Below are positions 46,590 to 57,600 of a stretch of DNA of 64,000 nucleotides, in pieces. A program made the position numbers and the translations under genes. The notes beneath the pieces are model-generated. The model was not told the origin of the DNA, did not search any database, and saw only the letters and a program-made list of their open reading frames with translations. The DNA lies in NCBI GenBank assembly GCA_019916065.1, contig CM034241.1:19793541-19857540 (forward strand), given 5' to 3'. This DNA comes from Vitellaria paradoxa (Eukaryota > Streptophyta > Magnoliopsida > Ericales > Sapotaceae). Position 1 is the first letter of the stretch, and each line of letters opens with the position of its first letter.

Positions 46590-49500
46590 TTATATTTATA
46601 TATTTAAAATTTTATCTCTAAAATAAAATTTTTGAAAATTTTTAGCCAAGGTCATTTATGAACTTTCGCTCATGTTTACCCTAACATAACCCTAGTATAT
46701 AATGTCATATACTAGTAGCCGCAACTCCCCAAATCTGAAAAGCAAACACCCTTTAGTCTTCTCTCCCGTCACTTACAATCGTGCTGTTGAAATCGCCGAC
46801 AACCATTGTTCCTTTCTCCAACTCTCCAATCAGTAGGTGGCCTTTTTCAAGTGAGTCTTTTTTTTTTTTTTTGAGATTGATTTATTTTGGAATATTTTTT
46901 TGAAAGACTCTATGTATAAAAATGTTACAACTGCCCACGTCTTTTTGGATCCATAAGTTTGTTGGCTTCAAATCCATGCTGTCTGGCTTGTTCGTTCAAC
47001 CAATCTAACTTTAATTTTTATTAATTTGGATAGTAGAGAAATTATTCATAATTATAAATAGCCTTGGACATGAATATTGGTATGATTGTTTTTTATGGGT
47101 CAAACTTAATTTTACATGTATACATTCAAGTCAATCATGGCGTAATCTTCCTGGTGTGCCAAAAAAAAAAACTTTTTTTAGTTTAAATTATCTCCATTTT
47201 CTCTTTTAGTAGACTTTTCCAATTTTTTCATGAAACAGTTTGAGTTGCTGGTATCTTGCTTGGACTAATGGTTTGTAACTTTGATGCTTTGTTGATGGTT
47301 GCTCTTGGTTTTGTTAGGATGATTCTTTTGAACTTGTTTAATTTATGATTTGTTGTGTGCTATTTTCACATCTCATGAATTGTTCCATATTGGGTTTTTT
47401 ATTTTTTTATGAATTGTGATTCCTATTTTATTGTGATTCTTATTGTACTGTTTCATGGGTTTGCTCATGTATATTTTGTACATTTATTTTTACTATTTAG
47501 AGTATATATCTTTTACCTTTCCAAAAAAAAAATAGAGGTCCTTTGACCAATGACTTTGTTTAATTTAATAAATTTAACATTTTTGTGACTAATTTTTTTT
47601 TTTTTTATCTTTGATCTTAAATCGGGTATTTAACAGATACTTAACGGGTAATTTGACCTATTAAATATAAACGGGTTTGAGACGAGTTTTAGGGTTTTGG
47701 GACGGGATAGGTTTCGGATTTCAATTAAAAAAATAAACAGGTTTGGGACAGTATGGGAAGCAAAAAATAAACGGGTTTGGTAATGGGATTGACTTATTAG
47801 GCGGGTACCCTACCCGTTTACATCCCTACTTGGACCTACTTTTCGATGAATTAGTTTTTTTTTTTTTTCATTTTTTCCTCTTTAGTAAATACATTATCAT
47901 TTACAATAGCTTCTTTTTTGTCAATGTTGTGCCTCCTACTAGCCCATAATTCTCTCACTTTCACCAAAATTTCACCCACAATTATGTTCGTACAACCATC
48001 CTATAACCCTATTGACTCTCTTAGCCATTTATTTAAAAAAAAATGCTTTGTCCCCAATTTTTAATTGAATGACTAGCATTTGGTTTCTACTTTGATATTT
48101 TAAATATTAGTATTTCTAGTTTGGATTTTGGCAATCTCCTCCCCCCCCAAAAAAAATAAATTTAAATAAATAAATTGAATAAATTCAAAAAATAAAAAAT
48201 AAAAAATCATATTGCTTGAGTTATTATGATTGTTCTCTTGCATAGTTTGTTCAATGATTTCAATTTTGTAAGTGGAGTTAGTGTTACATGCATTTGCGTA
48301 TTACTTGTCTTCTAACGTCTAGTATGGGTAATAATAAGGATACCCCAGGGAGATGCTCAACTAGCCTAGCTTCTTTTCAAAAAAAAAAAAAAAAAAATGC
48401 AATCTTTCTTCTTGGAATGGGAATGGTGGAGTAATGGCTTCATCTCACCATTCTAAGCTCCCACTTGTACCATTACAAACTATTATCTGAAGAATCTGAA
48501 TCCCGCTACTTTGTTAGTAAAGACCCTCTTTCCTAGCCTTGGAAGAAGAGGACCGTGTTTGGGTAAGAGGGGATCACCCACTACCAAGTTCATCTCTACG
48601 ACTACTACTGCTACTATTACCAAAGTCCATGCTTCTTTGCTTAAGCTCCCTGTTCTGTGGGCTAGTAGGCTTTACACCTTTTGTGCCCTCCTCAAATCTG
48701 GATTATATTTAAATGGAACTATAAATATATGTGTTGATGGGTGTGTTTTTTTTGTTACAGAGTTGGGAAGTGGTGCGATGATTTGGTTTGTTCTAAGTGG
48801 ATTGAGGAGTTCCAAAGAAACTAGGTTTGTTTGTTTCTTAAATTTCTTATTGCTTATTCTTTGTAAATATCATTTTTATGAGTATTTTTTTCTTGCATAT
48901 TGGTCAATGAGAAGTGATGCCCAGTTTTGTTTTGGGGTTTCTGTAATTTATATGCCTACTATGATAGGGAAAATTGGTAGGGTTTCTAATACTTGCCTAC
49001 AACTCCTTGATCTTGTTTCAATTCTATTTTCCTTCAGATTTTAATTGGTAAATCTGATCGGGTTCATTGATTTTTTCTTTTTTCCTTCTTTTTTTTTTTA
49101 ATTTGTTTACTTGTGTTTCTGTTTACAATTTTTATTAAATGTTTTAAAGCTTGTGCAAAATACACGCAAAAGCCTTTATAGAAACATTTCAAAAAGGAAC
49201 TACAGTGCATGTAACTGCACTAATATCTGTTCCTTGCATAGGTAGTATGATTAATGCCCAGAGTGTGGTTCAACATATGATTTCGAGTTAATTTAGTTTG
49301 TCTTTTGTTTGGAGGATTTTTGCTGAAGGAGAATATTATTGTGTTATATACATATATATTGTGGGAAAAGGGTGTTTGTATGATATTTGAGTTGTGTATA
49401 AAACAACATGGTGGACTATTTTGTTAGATGCCATTTTGATTAGGTGCTTTGGTTTGTTGGTTAAGATTGTAGCAGTCCAAGGTCTTCTTTTGTAGGGTTC

Positions 49501-50030
49501 TTTTAGGGTTTTGTTGAAGGGTGATTAACATGTTCATTCTTGCTCCATTGCCCTTTTCTAACTACCCTATGCCTGATGATGTTCTTTCACATGCTAGGAT
49601 TCTTGTTAGACTAGGTATCAAAACTAATGCCATTTTAATGTTTATGTGTGGCCTTGTAAATTAAGACTTGGTTCCTTGAAGTTGTCATTTAAGAGATTTG
49701 ATCATTTTTTCTTTTCATTTTTCTTCAATTTCAAGCTGATTTTGCTTTTGGTTCACTAGTGCTTGTTCATATGTATTTGTTCATATGAATTAAGATATGG
49801 GGAAAGGGAGTGAGCTTTCCTACTTAGCAGTTGAGGTGCAATGGGGGGCATGTATTGGAATTCACTTTCACGCTTGTGACTTATTTAATTGGGCCCTAAC
49901 TCTACAGACTTCTACATGCAAAAAATTAATGCTGCTGGTTTACCATAGTTTTTAGCCATATTCTCTAAATGAACTTTCTGTTTACATTATAAATATCATG
50001 CACCTTTGACGCATTGTTGATTATATCTAA
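46590..50030. other. Unassigned non-coding part of unit 2
   Basis: Counterpart of 37068-40500. A 177-codon frame at 48511-49044 is longer than its broken counterpart in unit 1 and joins a Ser/Thr-rich segment to a hydrophobic one. It resembles nothing known and exists only because of indels; I do not call it a gene. Confidence 0.45.
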
Positions 50031-50034
50031 TTGC

Positions 50035-50090
50035 GAATATGGAGCTGCTATTTTTTTTTTTTTTTGGGTAATTGAATATGGAGCTGCTAT
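50035..50090 (-). mobile_element. Minute poly(A)-tailed insertion, unit 2 copy
   Basis: Same 17-bp duplication (50035-50051 and 50074-50090) around a T-run and GGGTAATT; copied by the large duplication. Confidence 0.7.
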
Positions 50091-50308
50091 GATTGAGTGG
50101 TTGCTGTGTTATGATTAAGTGTTTGTGACGATCTAGAATTTTAATTCTTGCTTTAGTTATTTTTTATTTTTTTAAATTCAATAATAAGAAATTCTTTTAA
50201 TTTAAAATTTTGAAACATTAACTAAATGTCGATTTTATTGTTGACCCAAAGACTGTGAGGATTACTTTTGATATTTGAATATTTTTTTTTAATTACAAAT
50301 TCATAGCT

Positions 50309-50583
50309 TTAAATAAAAAAAATCTGAAATAAGTTATTAAATAAAGTATTAATATATATATGACATGAAGCATTAGAAAACAAAAGCTAAAGCCGCCCAT
50401 TATATAAGAATAATATAACTTAAGGCGATCTGGGTTAATGGGTATGTGGAGTTAGAAGTTTAGTTTGATTTAGATTCTAATCCTTTTTCCATTAGGATTC
50501 TATTAACTAATAGCTAGTCTAGGTATACATGTATATATATATATAGCATGGGTTCTTTAGCAGTAAAGAAAAGGAGTTAGGAG

Positions 50584-50615
<32 letters not shown>

Positions 50616-51379
50616 GTGACGGCAGCTTGGCAGTGGCAATGCATTAGTCCAAAGAGTTTGCTTTTCGAAACATTGTTTCTCATTTTCTGTAAATTTATTT
50701 GAAATAAGGGTAGAGTTAAATAAAAATTAAATTTGTTTTGTGTGGTTTAATTTTGTGAATTTTTGTGATTATTTGGTTTATTATTACATGATAAATTATG
50801 TAATTGTGGCTATCTTGTGGATTCGAAAAGCATATATAAGTTGATTTTGATTTTGAGGAATTAAAATTTAGTACAAAAAAATTAATTTTAAAAATTTGTG
50901 CTTTATTATGGAGTTGAATAAATAAATAATTATTTATTCATTGATTTTATAATTTTGGTTTTGGGTTGAGAGAGGTATCGGGATAAATAATTGGGGCTAA
51001 AAGCTCCGCTAGTGAAAGACTAGGAATCTGCGCGGAGTTGGATATCGTGTCTAGTAGGCTAGTAATCTATGAAGCATTGATGAGTTGTTATTTTTTGGTA
51101 TCCTATGGCTAAGGCATAGATTGACTAGGTAGCGGTACCTAACCCGATAATTAAGAATATAGTTTTGTTAAAATAATTTATTTTATTTTACTTCGTGTTC
51201 AAAATATTTAAATTTAAATTTAAATATTTATATATATATGATATATGTTGACATGACACGTTAGAAATTCATGTTAGGACACATGTGCATGATTTATTTA
51301 ATTTTTATTTTTCTTCAAGCATCAGTTGATTATTTTAATATACATTAGTATATTGTGCTCATGCCCCTACAACTTCAGA
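50309..51379. other. Unassigned spacer
   Basis: AT-rich with an AT-repeat (50529-50544), an AAAAG repeat (50590-50613) and a less AT-rich stretch at 50985-51160. No coding region seen. Confidence 0.5.
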
Positions 51380-51621
51380 TGTAGGTGTGAGTGTTGTACC
51401 AAACGATGGTCATTATTGGAAAAAATATATGTAAATATATGTATTCCTAAAAAGAGGAGATAACGTAGTCATTAAAATCTCTTTCATTGAGGGATTTGAT
51501 GAGGATTTGATTAAGATAATTATTTTGTTTTCCTTTTCTGTTGAAGGCATCTTGTGTGTATATAGGCAGTATTGTAATCTCTTTTGATGTATGAAAACAA
51601 ATTCTTCTTCCATTCTCTACA
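51380..51621 (+). repeat. Copia LTR, plus orientation
   Basis: TGTAG...CTACA ends directly followed by the primer-site-like TGGTATTAGAGC (51622-51633, one mismatch to the usual TGGTATCAGAGC). TATA-like TGTATATAGG near 51558. Length ~242 bp is usual for short-LTR copia. The left end is less sure (51393 is an alternative). Confidence 0.6.
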
Positions 51622-52479
51622 TGGTATTAGAGCTTTAGGCTCTCTGGGAATTTTTCTGAATGGCCTTCATTGCCAGGGAATTCTTCAGTTTTTGGCCTTC
51701 ATTGCCAGAAAATTGTTCAGGCTGGTTCAGCCCTATCCATACTCAAGCTAAGGTCCTTGTCTTCTCCAAGGGAGGAAATCTCTAATTCCGATCGCCGAAG
51801 TTCACAGTACCTGCAAATTGAGTGCCGTTCATGACAGTCGCGATTTTCTCATTTGTACAACTATCAATTGCGAGGGTCCCTGAATCGTGCTTGTTGATCG
51901 GTGATCCTTACTGACAATCAGTTCTCATCCTGGAACCCTAAAGAGGTGACGTCATCTTCAGTTGCGACCTCCAAATCGACGATTGAAGTCACTGACAGTT
52001 GATTCTCATCCCGAAGCCCTAGTATCGCTAAACTACCTCTGACGCCATCTTACTCTTTTTCTACTCCTGCCTTCTTGCTAAACCCATGTACTCTTACCAA
52101 AAAGACTTTCTTAAATATTCTTTGCTTCATTCAAGTCTTTTTCCATGGTCATTGTCCTATTTATTAGGGTCTATTTATTAGGGTCTCATAATCATCTAAC
52201 CCCAATAATATCATCCTCTTCCTCAAAGCCAGTCTCAATCTCTGCTCAAATCTTTTACACTTCAAGTGAGTGGTGGGAAACAAGTTTAGGTGCGTACTTG
52301 GATAAATCCGAAAACTTTCACTTATACTTCAAACGCCCAGACTCCCTTAACATTTTTTTAGTCTTTTCCTCCTTTTCCTGGTCCAATTCGATTGGGTCTT
52401 CAAGTCAATAATCAAAATCCTAACTAAAAACTAAAGAAGACTAATGTACAACAACATATTTGTGATTCCAAAATTGATT
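51622..52479 (+). other. Leader of a truncated copia element
   Basis: Starts with the degenerate primer site and continues as a pyrimidine-rich, non-coding leader with no clear gag. An 88-codon frame at 52145-52411 has no recognisable domain. The element is cut off by the gypsy fragment at 52480. Confidence 0.5.
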
Positions 52480-53178
52480 TCATTTAAAGGGCGGGGTATC
52501 TTGTAGTTCCCATGTTTTAATTGAAGCCACGAAGTTCTCGAAGTCTGGTTTTAGGCTATGCCCGTTAACTTTGAAGTGGTCCTTATTCCTTAGATTCTCT
52601 ATCTCAATCGCTCCATATTCAAATACGTGGTGGACGATGAATGGACCTACCCATTTGGATTGAAGCTTTCTAGGGAATAAATGTATACGAGATTGGTAAA
52701 CTAAGACCTTTTGTCCTTCATAAAATGTCTGTCGTGCAATATGTTTATCATGAAACTCTTTCATTCTTTCCTTTGCAATCCTCGTATTTTGATAGGCGTC
52801 ATTTTTGAGCTCATCCAATTTTGCAGGCTGTAATTTATGGTGAAGCCCTACCTTGTCAATGCTGGTGTTAAATTGTTTAATAGCCCAATAAGCCTTATGT
52901 TCCAGCTCAACATGAAGATGGCATGGTTTCCTATAAACTAGTCTATATAGTGACATCCTTAAGTTTGTTTTGTATGCAGTACGATTTGCCCATAAGGAGT
53001 CTACTAATCTCAAAGACCAGTCTTATGGCTAGGATTAATCGTTTTCTCCAAAATTTGCCTTATTTCTCTGTTTGCGAGCTCTACCTATCCATTGGTCTGT
53101 GGGTGGTATAAGGTGCCTACTTTATGAATTACACCATATTTGCGTATAAGCACACCCACTAGCTTGTTGCAAGTGTTT
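52480..53178 (-). pseudogene. Ty3/gypsy integrase C-terminal fragment (Athila/Tat-like)
   Basis: On the minus strand: RKYGVIHKVGTLYHPQTNG, VELANREIRQILEKTIN, then an open frame LVDSLWANRTAYKTNLRMSL, YRLVYRKPCHLHVELEHKAY and FYEGQKVLVYQSRIHLFPRK to KWVGPFIVHHVF and FKVNGHSLKP. This is the end of the integrase core and the C-terminal domain of Athila/Tat-type pol. Stops occur after HKTGL and inside HPQTNG-VEL. The rest of the element is absent; it borders a copia protease fragment at ~53180. Confidence 0.9.
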
Positions 53179-53180
53179 AC

Positions 53181-53430
53181 CACCATCATGATGATGGCTC
53201 AAGGAAATCCAAAATGAGAGATTACAATCCAAATTGAGAACATAAAGTACAGAATTCAGTGTTAGATCCTTTGAAATGATAATAGAACCTATTCTAGCTA
53301 CTTTAGACATTGTACCATTAACAATCTTTACTATAAGATTGTCTTGGCATGTGCTATAATTATGAAAGAGGGTTGCATCACCTATCATGTGATTAAATGC
53401 ACCCAAATCTACAATCCACGGACTATTCAA
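53181..53430 (-). pseudogene. Copia protease fragment
   Basis: SPWIVDLGAFNHMIGDATLF corresponds to the W-I-x-D-S-G-A-S-x-H-M signature of copia protease; the catalytic D-S/T-G is changed to D-L-G, so it is inactive. VARIGSIIISKDLTLNSVLY follows. Cut by the gypsy fragment on its downstream side. Confidence 0.85.
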
Positions 53431-53614
53431 AACCTTTCATGCCCCACGCTGGATTTATAGGTTATACTTTTCCTATTAGCCCATAAAGATCGGACACCTA
53501 TATTACAGGACCATATAAGCCTATTTTCAAATCTGCTTTACCCCATAGAGAGATTGAGCAAAGTGAAGTATTTTTTTTCCACTATAATTTTGAAAATGAA
53601 CATTTAAATGTCCC

Positions 53615-53745
53615 CTCTGGCGTAGCTGGGCCATCCTAGACTTGAACCAGAGGCCTCACCCGTGAAGTAAATCATCGCACCTACGATCTAACCAATTGAA
53701 AGAGAATCAATAGATTCCTTTTCAGGAGTGATTCATCCTTAAAGA
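53615..53745 (-). other. trnI-GAU: Plastid-derived DNA: trnI-GAU 3' exon and intron end (NUPT)
   Basis: The minus strand from about 53745 to 53615 matches, from memory, the end of the plastid trnI-GAU intron, the 3' exon with GGTTCAAGTC-type T-arm and GGCCCA end (about 53661-53627), and the first bases of the trnI-trnA spacer. Differences I can name are transitions (for example GG to AA in the intron and CTGGAC to CTAGAC), as in methylated nuclear plastid inserts. The 5' exon is absent, so no tRNA can be made. Confidence 0.75.
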
Positions 53746-53879
53746 AGCACTTCATAAAGCTTTCCAGAATTTGATTGATTTATTTATTCCCTTTTTTTCA
53801 TAGAGAAAAAGAAAACTTACATTTAGATGACAATCAACACAAGGTTACTTTACCTTTTTTTACCTCTTAAGGAATTACC

Positions 53880-54935
53880 TTTGTGTGCTAAGGCACTTGT
53901 TCCAACAGTGCTATGAGTAGGATTTTGTTAAGAGAACATCTTTTGCGAGATTTCAAGTTGTTCCTTACTAAATGGACTAGATTTGATAGGTACAGATTTT
54001 TCATCAGCTATAACATGATTTCCTTAGTTTTCTTTGTCAGGAGTTGGCTTTAAGGGCTTCCAATCTACAGGTTTGCTGTGAAGTTTCCAGCAGGTATTGC
54101 GGGTATGACCTGGTTTTCAGCAATGATCACACTAAGGTCTCCCCTTCTTTTTCTGATAATCATTGCTATGATGTTGGGTTGCTCGAGTAGCTAGGGCAGA
54201 GTTGTGATTCTTAACAACTAGAACAGTAAGAGATTCTCCAAGCATCACTTTCTTTCTACTCTCTTCTCGGTAGAGTTCAGAAAATACATCTCGGATGCCA
54301 GGTAAAGGTTTAGTTCCTAAGACTCGTCCTCGAACTTCATTTAGATTCTTGTTAAGTCCCGTGAGGAACTTCAATATCCTTGTCTTTTCGATGATTTCTC
54401 TAAACTTCTTCGCATCACCTACACATCCCCATTGATGTTCTTCGAGCGCAACCAATTGTTGCCAGTGCTGGGAGAGGAGATCATAGTGTTGAGTGACGAA
54501 AAAATTACCTTGAAGGAGATCATGAAGAGTAGTTTCAATTTCGAAAATTACCGAAGTATTTTCTTTGCTTGAGTGAAATTCCTTCATTGTTTCCCAAATT
54601 TTATAGGCTATTTTATAGAGTAAGAAATTTTCCCTAATCTCTTAGTCATTGAATTGACTAACTTAGACATGACCATATTATTTTCTATCTTCTTGGCTCT
54701 GAATTTTGGATCTCCAGCTTTTAGAGGATCGATTTTGCTTGTGAGATACTCATCTTTTCCTTTGTCAGAGATATACATCTTTACAGACTAAGACCACTGA
54801 AGATAGTTGTTCCCTTTCAGTTTGGCATGTAATGGGAGGAGGGAAGCCATCTAATCCACCATTGTTGCCTGAAACAAGAGCTCTAGACCTCGAGGTTGCT
54901 TTGGATGATGGCAAGTCTTATTTTTTAGTGGCCAT
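53880..54935 (-). pseudogene. Copia gag fragment
   Basis: Starts at the minus-strand ATG 54935 (MATKK, then a stop). Recognisable are GLDGFPPPITC, an open frame 54587-54132 with TLHDLLQGNFFVTQHYDLLS, RILKFLTGLNKNLNEVRGRV and EESRKKVMLGESL, and a damaged zinc knuckle CDHC(stop)KPGHTRNTC near 54090-54130. Typical copia Gag of the UBN2 type. Stops before and after the open part make it non-functional. Confidence 0.88.
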
Positions 54936-54982
54936 GCTGTATTTGGTCATGAGGAGGATAGTTTACTAAAGGTTCAAAGGTA

Positions 54983-54994
54983 GCTCTGGTACCA
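54983..54994 (-). other. Primer-binding site of the minus-strand copia
   Basis: TGGTACCAGAGC on the minus strand (one mismatch to the usual TGGTATCAGAGC), between the LTR and gag start. Confidence 0.8.
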
Positions 54995-55232
54995 TGTAGA
55001 AATCTTTTCATGCCATTTTATGGATGAAATATACATGTGTATATATATAGTAGGAATGCGATATATCTTCCTGCAATTAAGGAGTTAAAAATAAGGAGAA
55101 AATACCCAATTAGGGATTTGGTAGAATAATAATCATGTTCCTTTATTCTAGAAACAAATCACCACTAATTTATAGCTGTATATTTCCAGAAACTAGGACA
55201 AAAATCACGGGATTCCACACAAGATTACTACA
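54995..55232 (-). repeat. Copia 5' LTR, minus orientation (~238 bp)
   Basis: On the minus strand it runs from TGTAG to CTACA and is followed by the primer site. TATA-like run at about 55031-55044. Little similarity to the plus-oriented LTR at 51380, so a different family. The distal end is inferred from the TGTAG/CTACA match only. Confidence 0.6.
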
Positions 55233-56752
55233 ACATGTTATCAAAGCAAAATTCAATAAAATTTATCAGTTGCATGTGATGTTCAATAGAAGAATTACTA
55301 AAACTTTCCCATTTAAAAACTAAAAATAACAAGATTCAAATCATAATCTTGAATACTGCTACTATAATTAGAGTTCATCCAACGATAACAATGCCAACTT
55401 ACCTTTATAAGTAGGTATTTGCCAGCGAATGGCTTTAGTTGAGAAACTCCATTCATAAAGTAAGACACATCCTGATTAATGCCATGATTGCAACCCTACA
55501 AATAGATAATAAGAGTTTAGTGAGAACAAATAACAAATAACCAAGAAACAAATCATAGGAGTTCCAAAGAGGTTCAACCTTGAAACGACCACATCAGCCT
55601 CATGTTTTATAGAATAGGGGGCAGGGCTAAGAAACTATAACAAAAGAACAAAGTTAGGGTTTAAAGAGAAGTGTTCATAACACCTTATGGATCGGATTTT
55701 GGTAACAAAAAGGTGTGAACAACTTTGGGGAAAAAATCCATAATCAAGAAAAAGAATTTAGAAAGTGTGCAATTCCATAAGGGGTTGTTTTACTAACCCA
55801 AATTAACCGGAAAAAAAAAAAAAGGCATCGCATTCATTCCATGGTCAAGAAAACCATTAATTCAGCTGTGATCAAAGACTAAACTAAAAGCATTTCATTT
55901 AGATGCTTGAAAAAATAAAATACAGCTTTGCATTAAACTTCTAATACGAGCCGACAACATTAAAGTACACAACCAATGGCAATCAAATTGTTTTGGAAAG
56001 GTTTCTAAAATACAGATGACCTAGATAGGAAACAAAGAAAAAAATTGCAAGAATCCAGTGGAAGCTGAACTCTTAAGACTCTTAAAACAAAGAAACTTCT
56101 GAAAATACAAACTACCAGCAAATGGAACTCTAACTCCTAGAAACTACAAACTATTTAATCTTACCCTGACAGTAAGAAACTACAAACTGTTTAAGGATTT
56201 CCTATCCTCTTTTGTTGCTTTTACAAAGGCGCTTGCGCGAGAGAGAGAGAGAGAGAGAGAGTGGGAGGGCATGCAGAATAACATATTACTCGGTTTCAAT
56301 GGTCTACATCGTGGCAGAAGATGACCTAGATACCCAAATACAAACTAGTGATGTGTAACTTTGAGTTAAAGATTACAAGCATATCCACATCATGCAAATG
56401 ACACTGCCAGAAGTACTCAGCAAGACGCCAGTAAGAAAGCTCCACCTCTTAGCTAACTGTAAATCCTTTTACACTACCTCTCAGGAGAAAAAAAAAAAAG
56501 AAAGAAAAGAAAAGCAAATCCCGTTACACTACCTCTTAGAAAAAATCAAATTCTTTTACACACGCTTAAAAAAATTAACACAAAACATAGTTGAGCCATA
56601 TAACAAAAGATAGAGTGCACCCGACCGAACAGGTTTACCCTAATGACCATTTGATGACCCGTGTTGATCGACAATATGAACCCGTGCTGATCGACAATAT
56701 AGCCCACCTAAGTGCCTTAGTAGTGCAGAAGCTTAAAAAGGATAGATTGAGT

Positions 56753-56785
<33 letters not shown>

Positions 56786-57600
56786 GAAAAAAGTGAGGAT
56801 TTCAAGGAAAGGGAAATTATTAAAAAGTAAGGAAGGGGGAAGGAGAGTTATACAAGGATATGTGTTTCAATTTTTTAAAATATATATATATACATATATA
56901 TTTTCGCATAAAGGTTGGGCAAATAGGGCACGTTTTCAAATGTTGATTCAAGAATGAATGAATAAAGAGAGAGAGAGAGAGAGAGAGAGAGGAGAAGGTG
57001 GAAATGAGAGAAAAAAAAAAGAAAAAATGGAGTAAGATTGAGAAAAGTGGGATAGAGTCTATGCAACTAAGGCACTTCTTTGAATATCCTTTCCCTTCTT
57101 TGGTCCCACATCTAATTCCTTAGCCCTGTTACACCTAATAAAGACCTAACAGATCTAAGGTTTCAAATGAGTTGAAATTGAAATTCTTAATGTGAAGTAG
57201 TTCAAGATTCTTGTTGTTATGGATTATTCCTTTCATAGAGCTACTCCAAGTCGAATATTCATTGAATTCATCGTTTTTGACTTAGGGAAGATTTTTACTA
57301 GAATTTGCTTTACATTTACTCTTTATGAAAGAATCTTCCAGAAGTGTGAAATCCAATTCTCATTTTATTGAAGAGAGTATGCCTTGTGAGGATTGAAGTC
57401 AATACTTGAGAGAAGTTGTGTGCGTGATTGAGTTGGATTTATGTTCTAATGAAGGATTATAAGAATGAGGAATTGATTTCATATTTCAAGACCAGACAAT
57501 GAATAAAGTGTTGCATTTATGGAAGTTCCATGTTAAGTTTTGATTGTTTTAAGGAGTTGAACTTGGAAATTCAAAAGAATTTACATTAAAATATTATATG
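55233..57600. other. Unassigned spacer with simple repeats
   Basis: No coding region I can support. Simple repeats: (GA)n at 56238-56262 and 56968-56992, (GAAAA)n at 56764-56792, AT-rich run at 56880-56900. Confidence 0.55.

Larger units (their letters stand above)
40781..50308. repeat. Tandem duplication, unit 2 (9528 bp)
   Basis: Direct repeat of 31270-40780 from ATACCCATT to CATAGCT. The offset drifts from 9511 to 9528 through many 1-3 base indels. Substitutions are present (for example near 46112, 47296 and 47685) but, in the NHL gene where I compared base by base, are fewer than indels. Confidence 0.95.

Noticed and set aside
48511..49044. 177-codon frame in unit 2
   Set aside because: Its counterpart in unit 1 is broken, so it depends on the uncertain indels; resembles no known protein.
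53615..53745. Functional tRNA gene
   Set aside because: Only the 3' exon and intron end of trnI-GAU are present, with mutations in the T-arm region; no 5' half.
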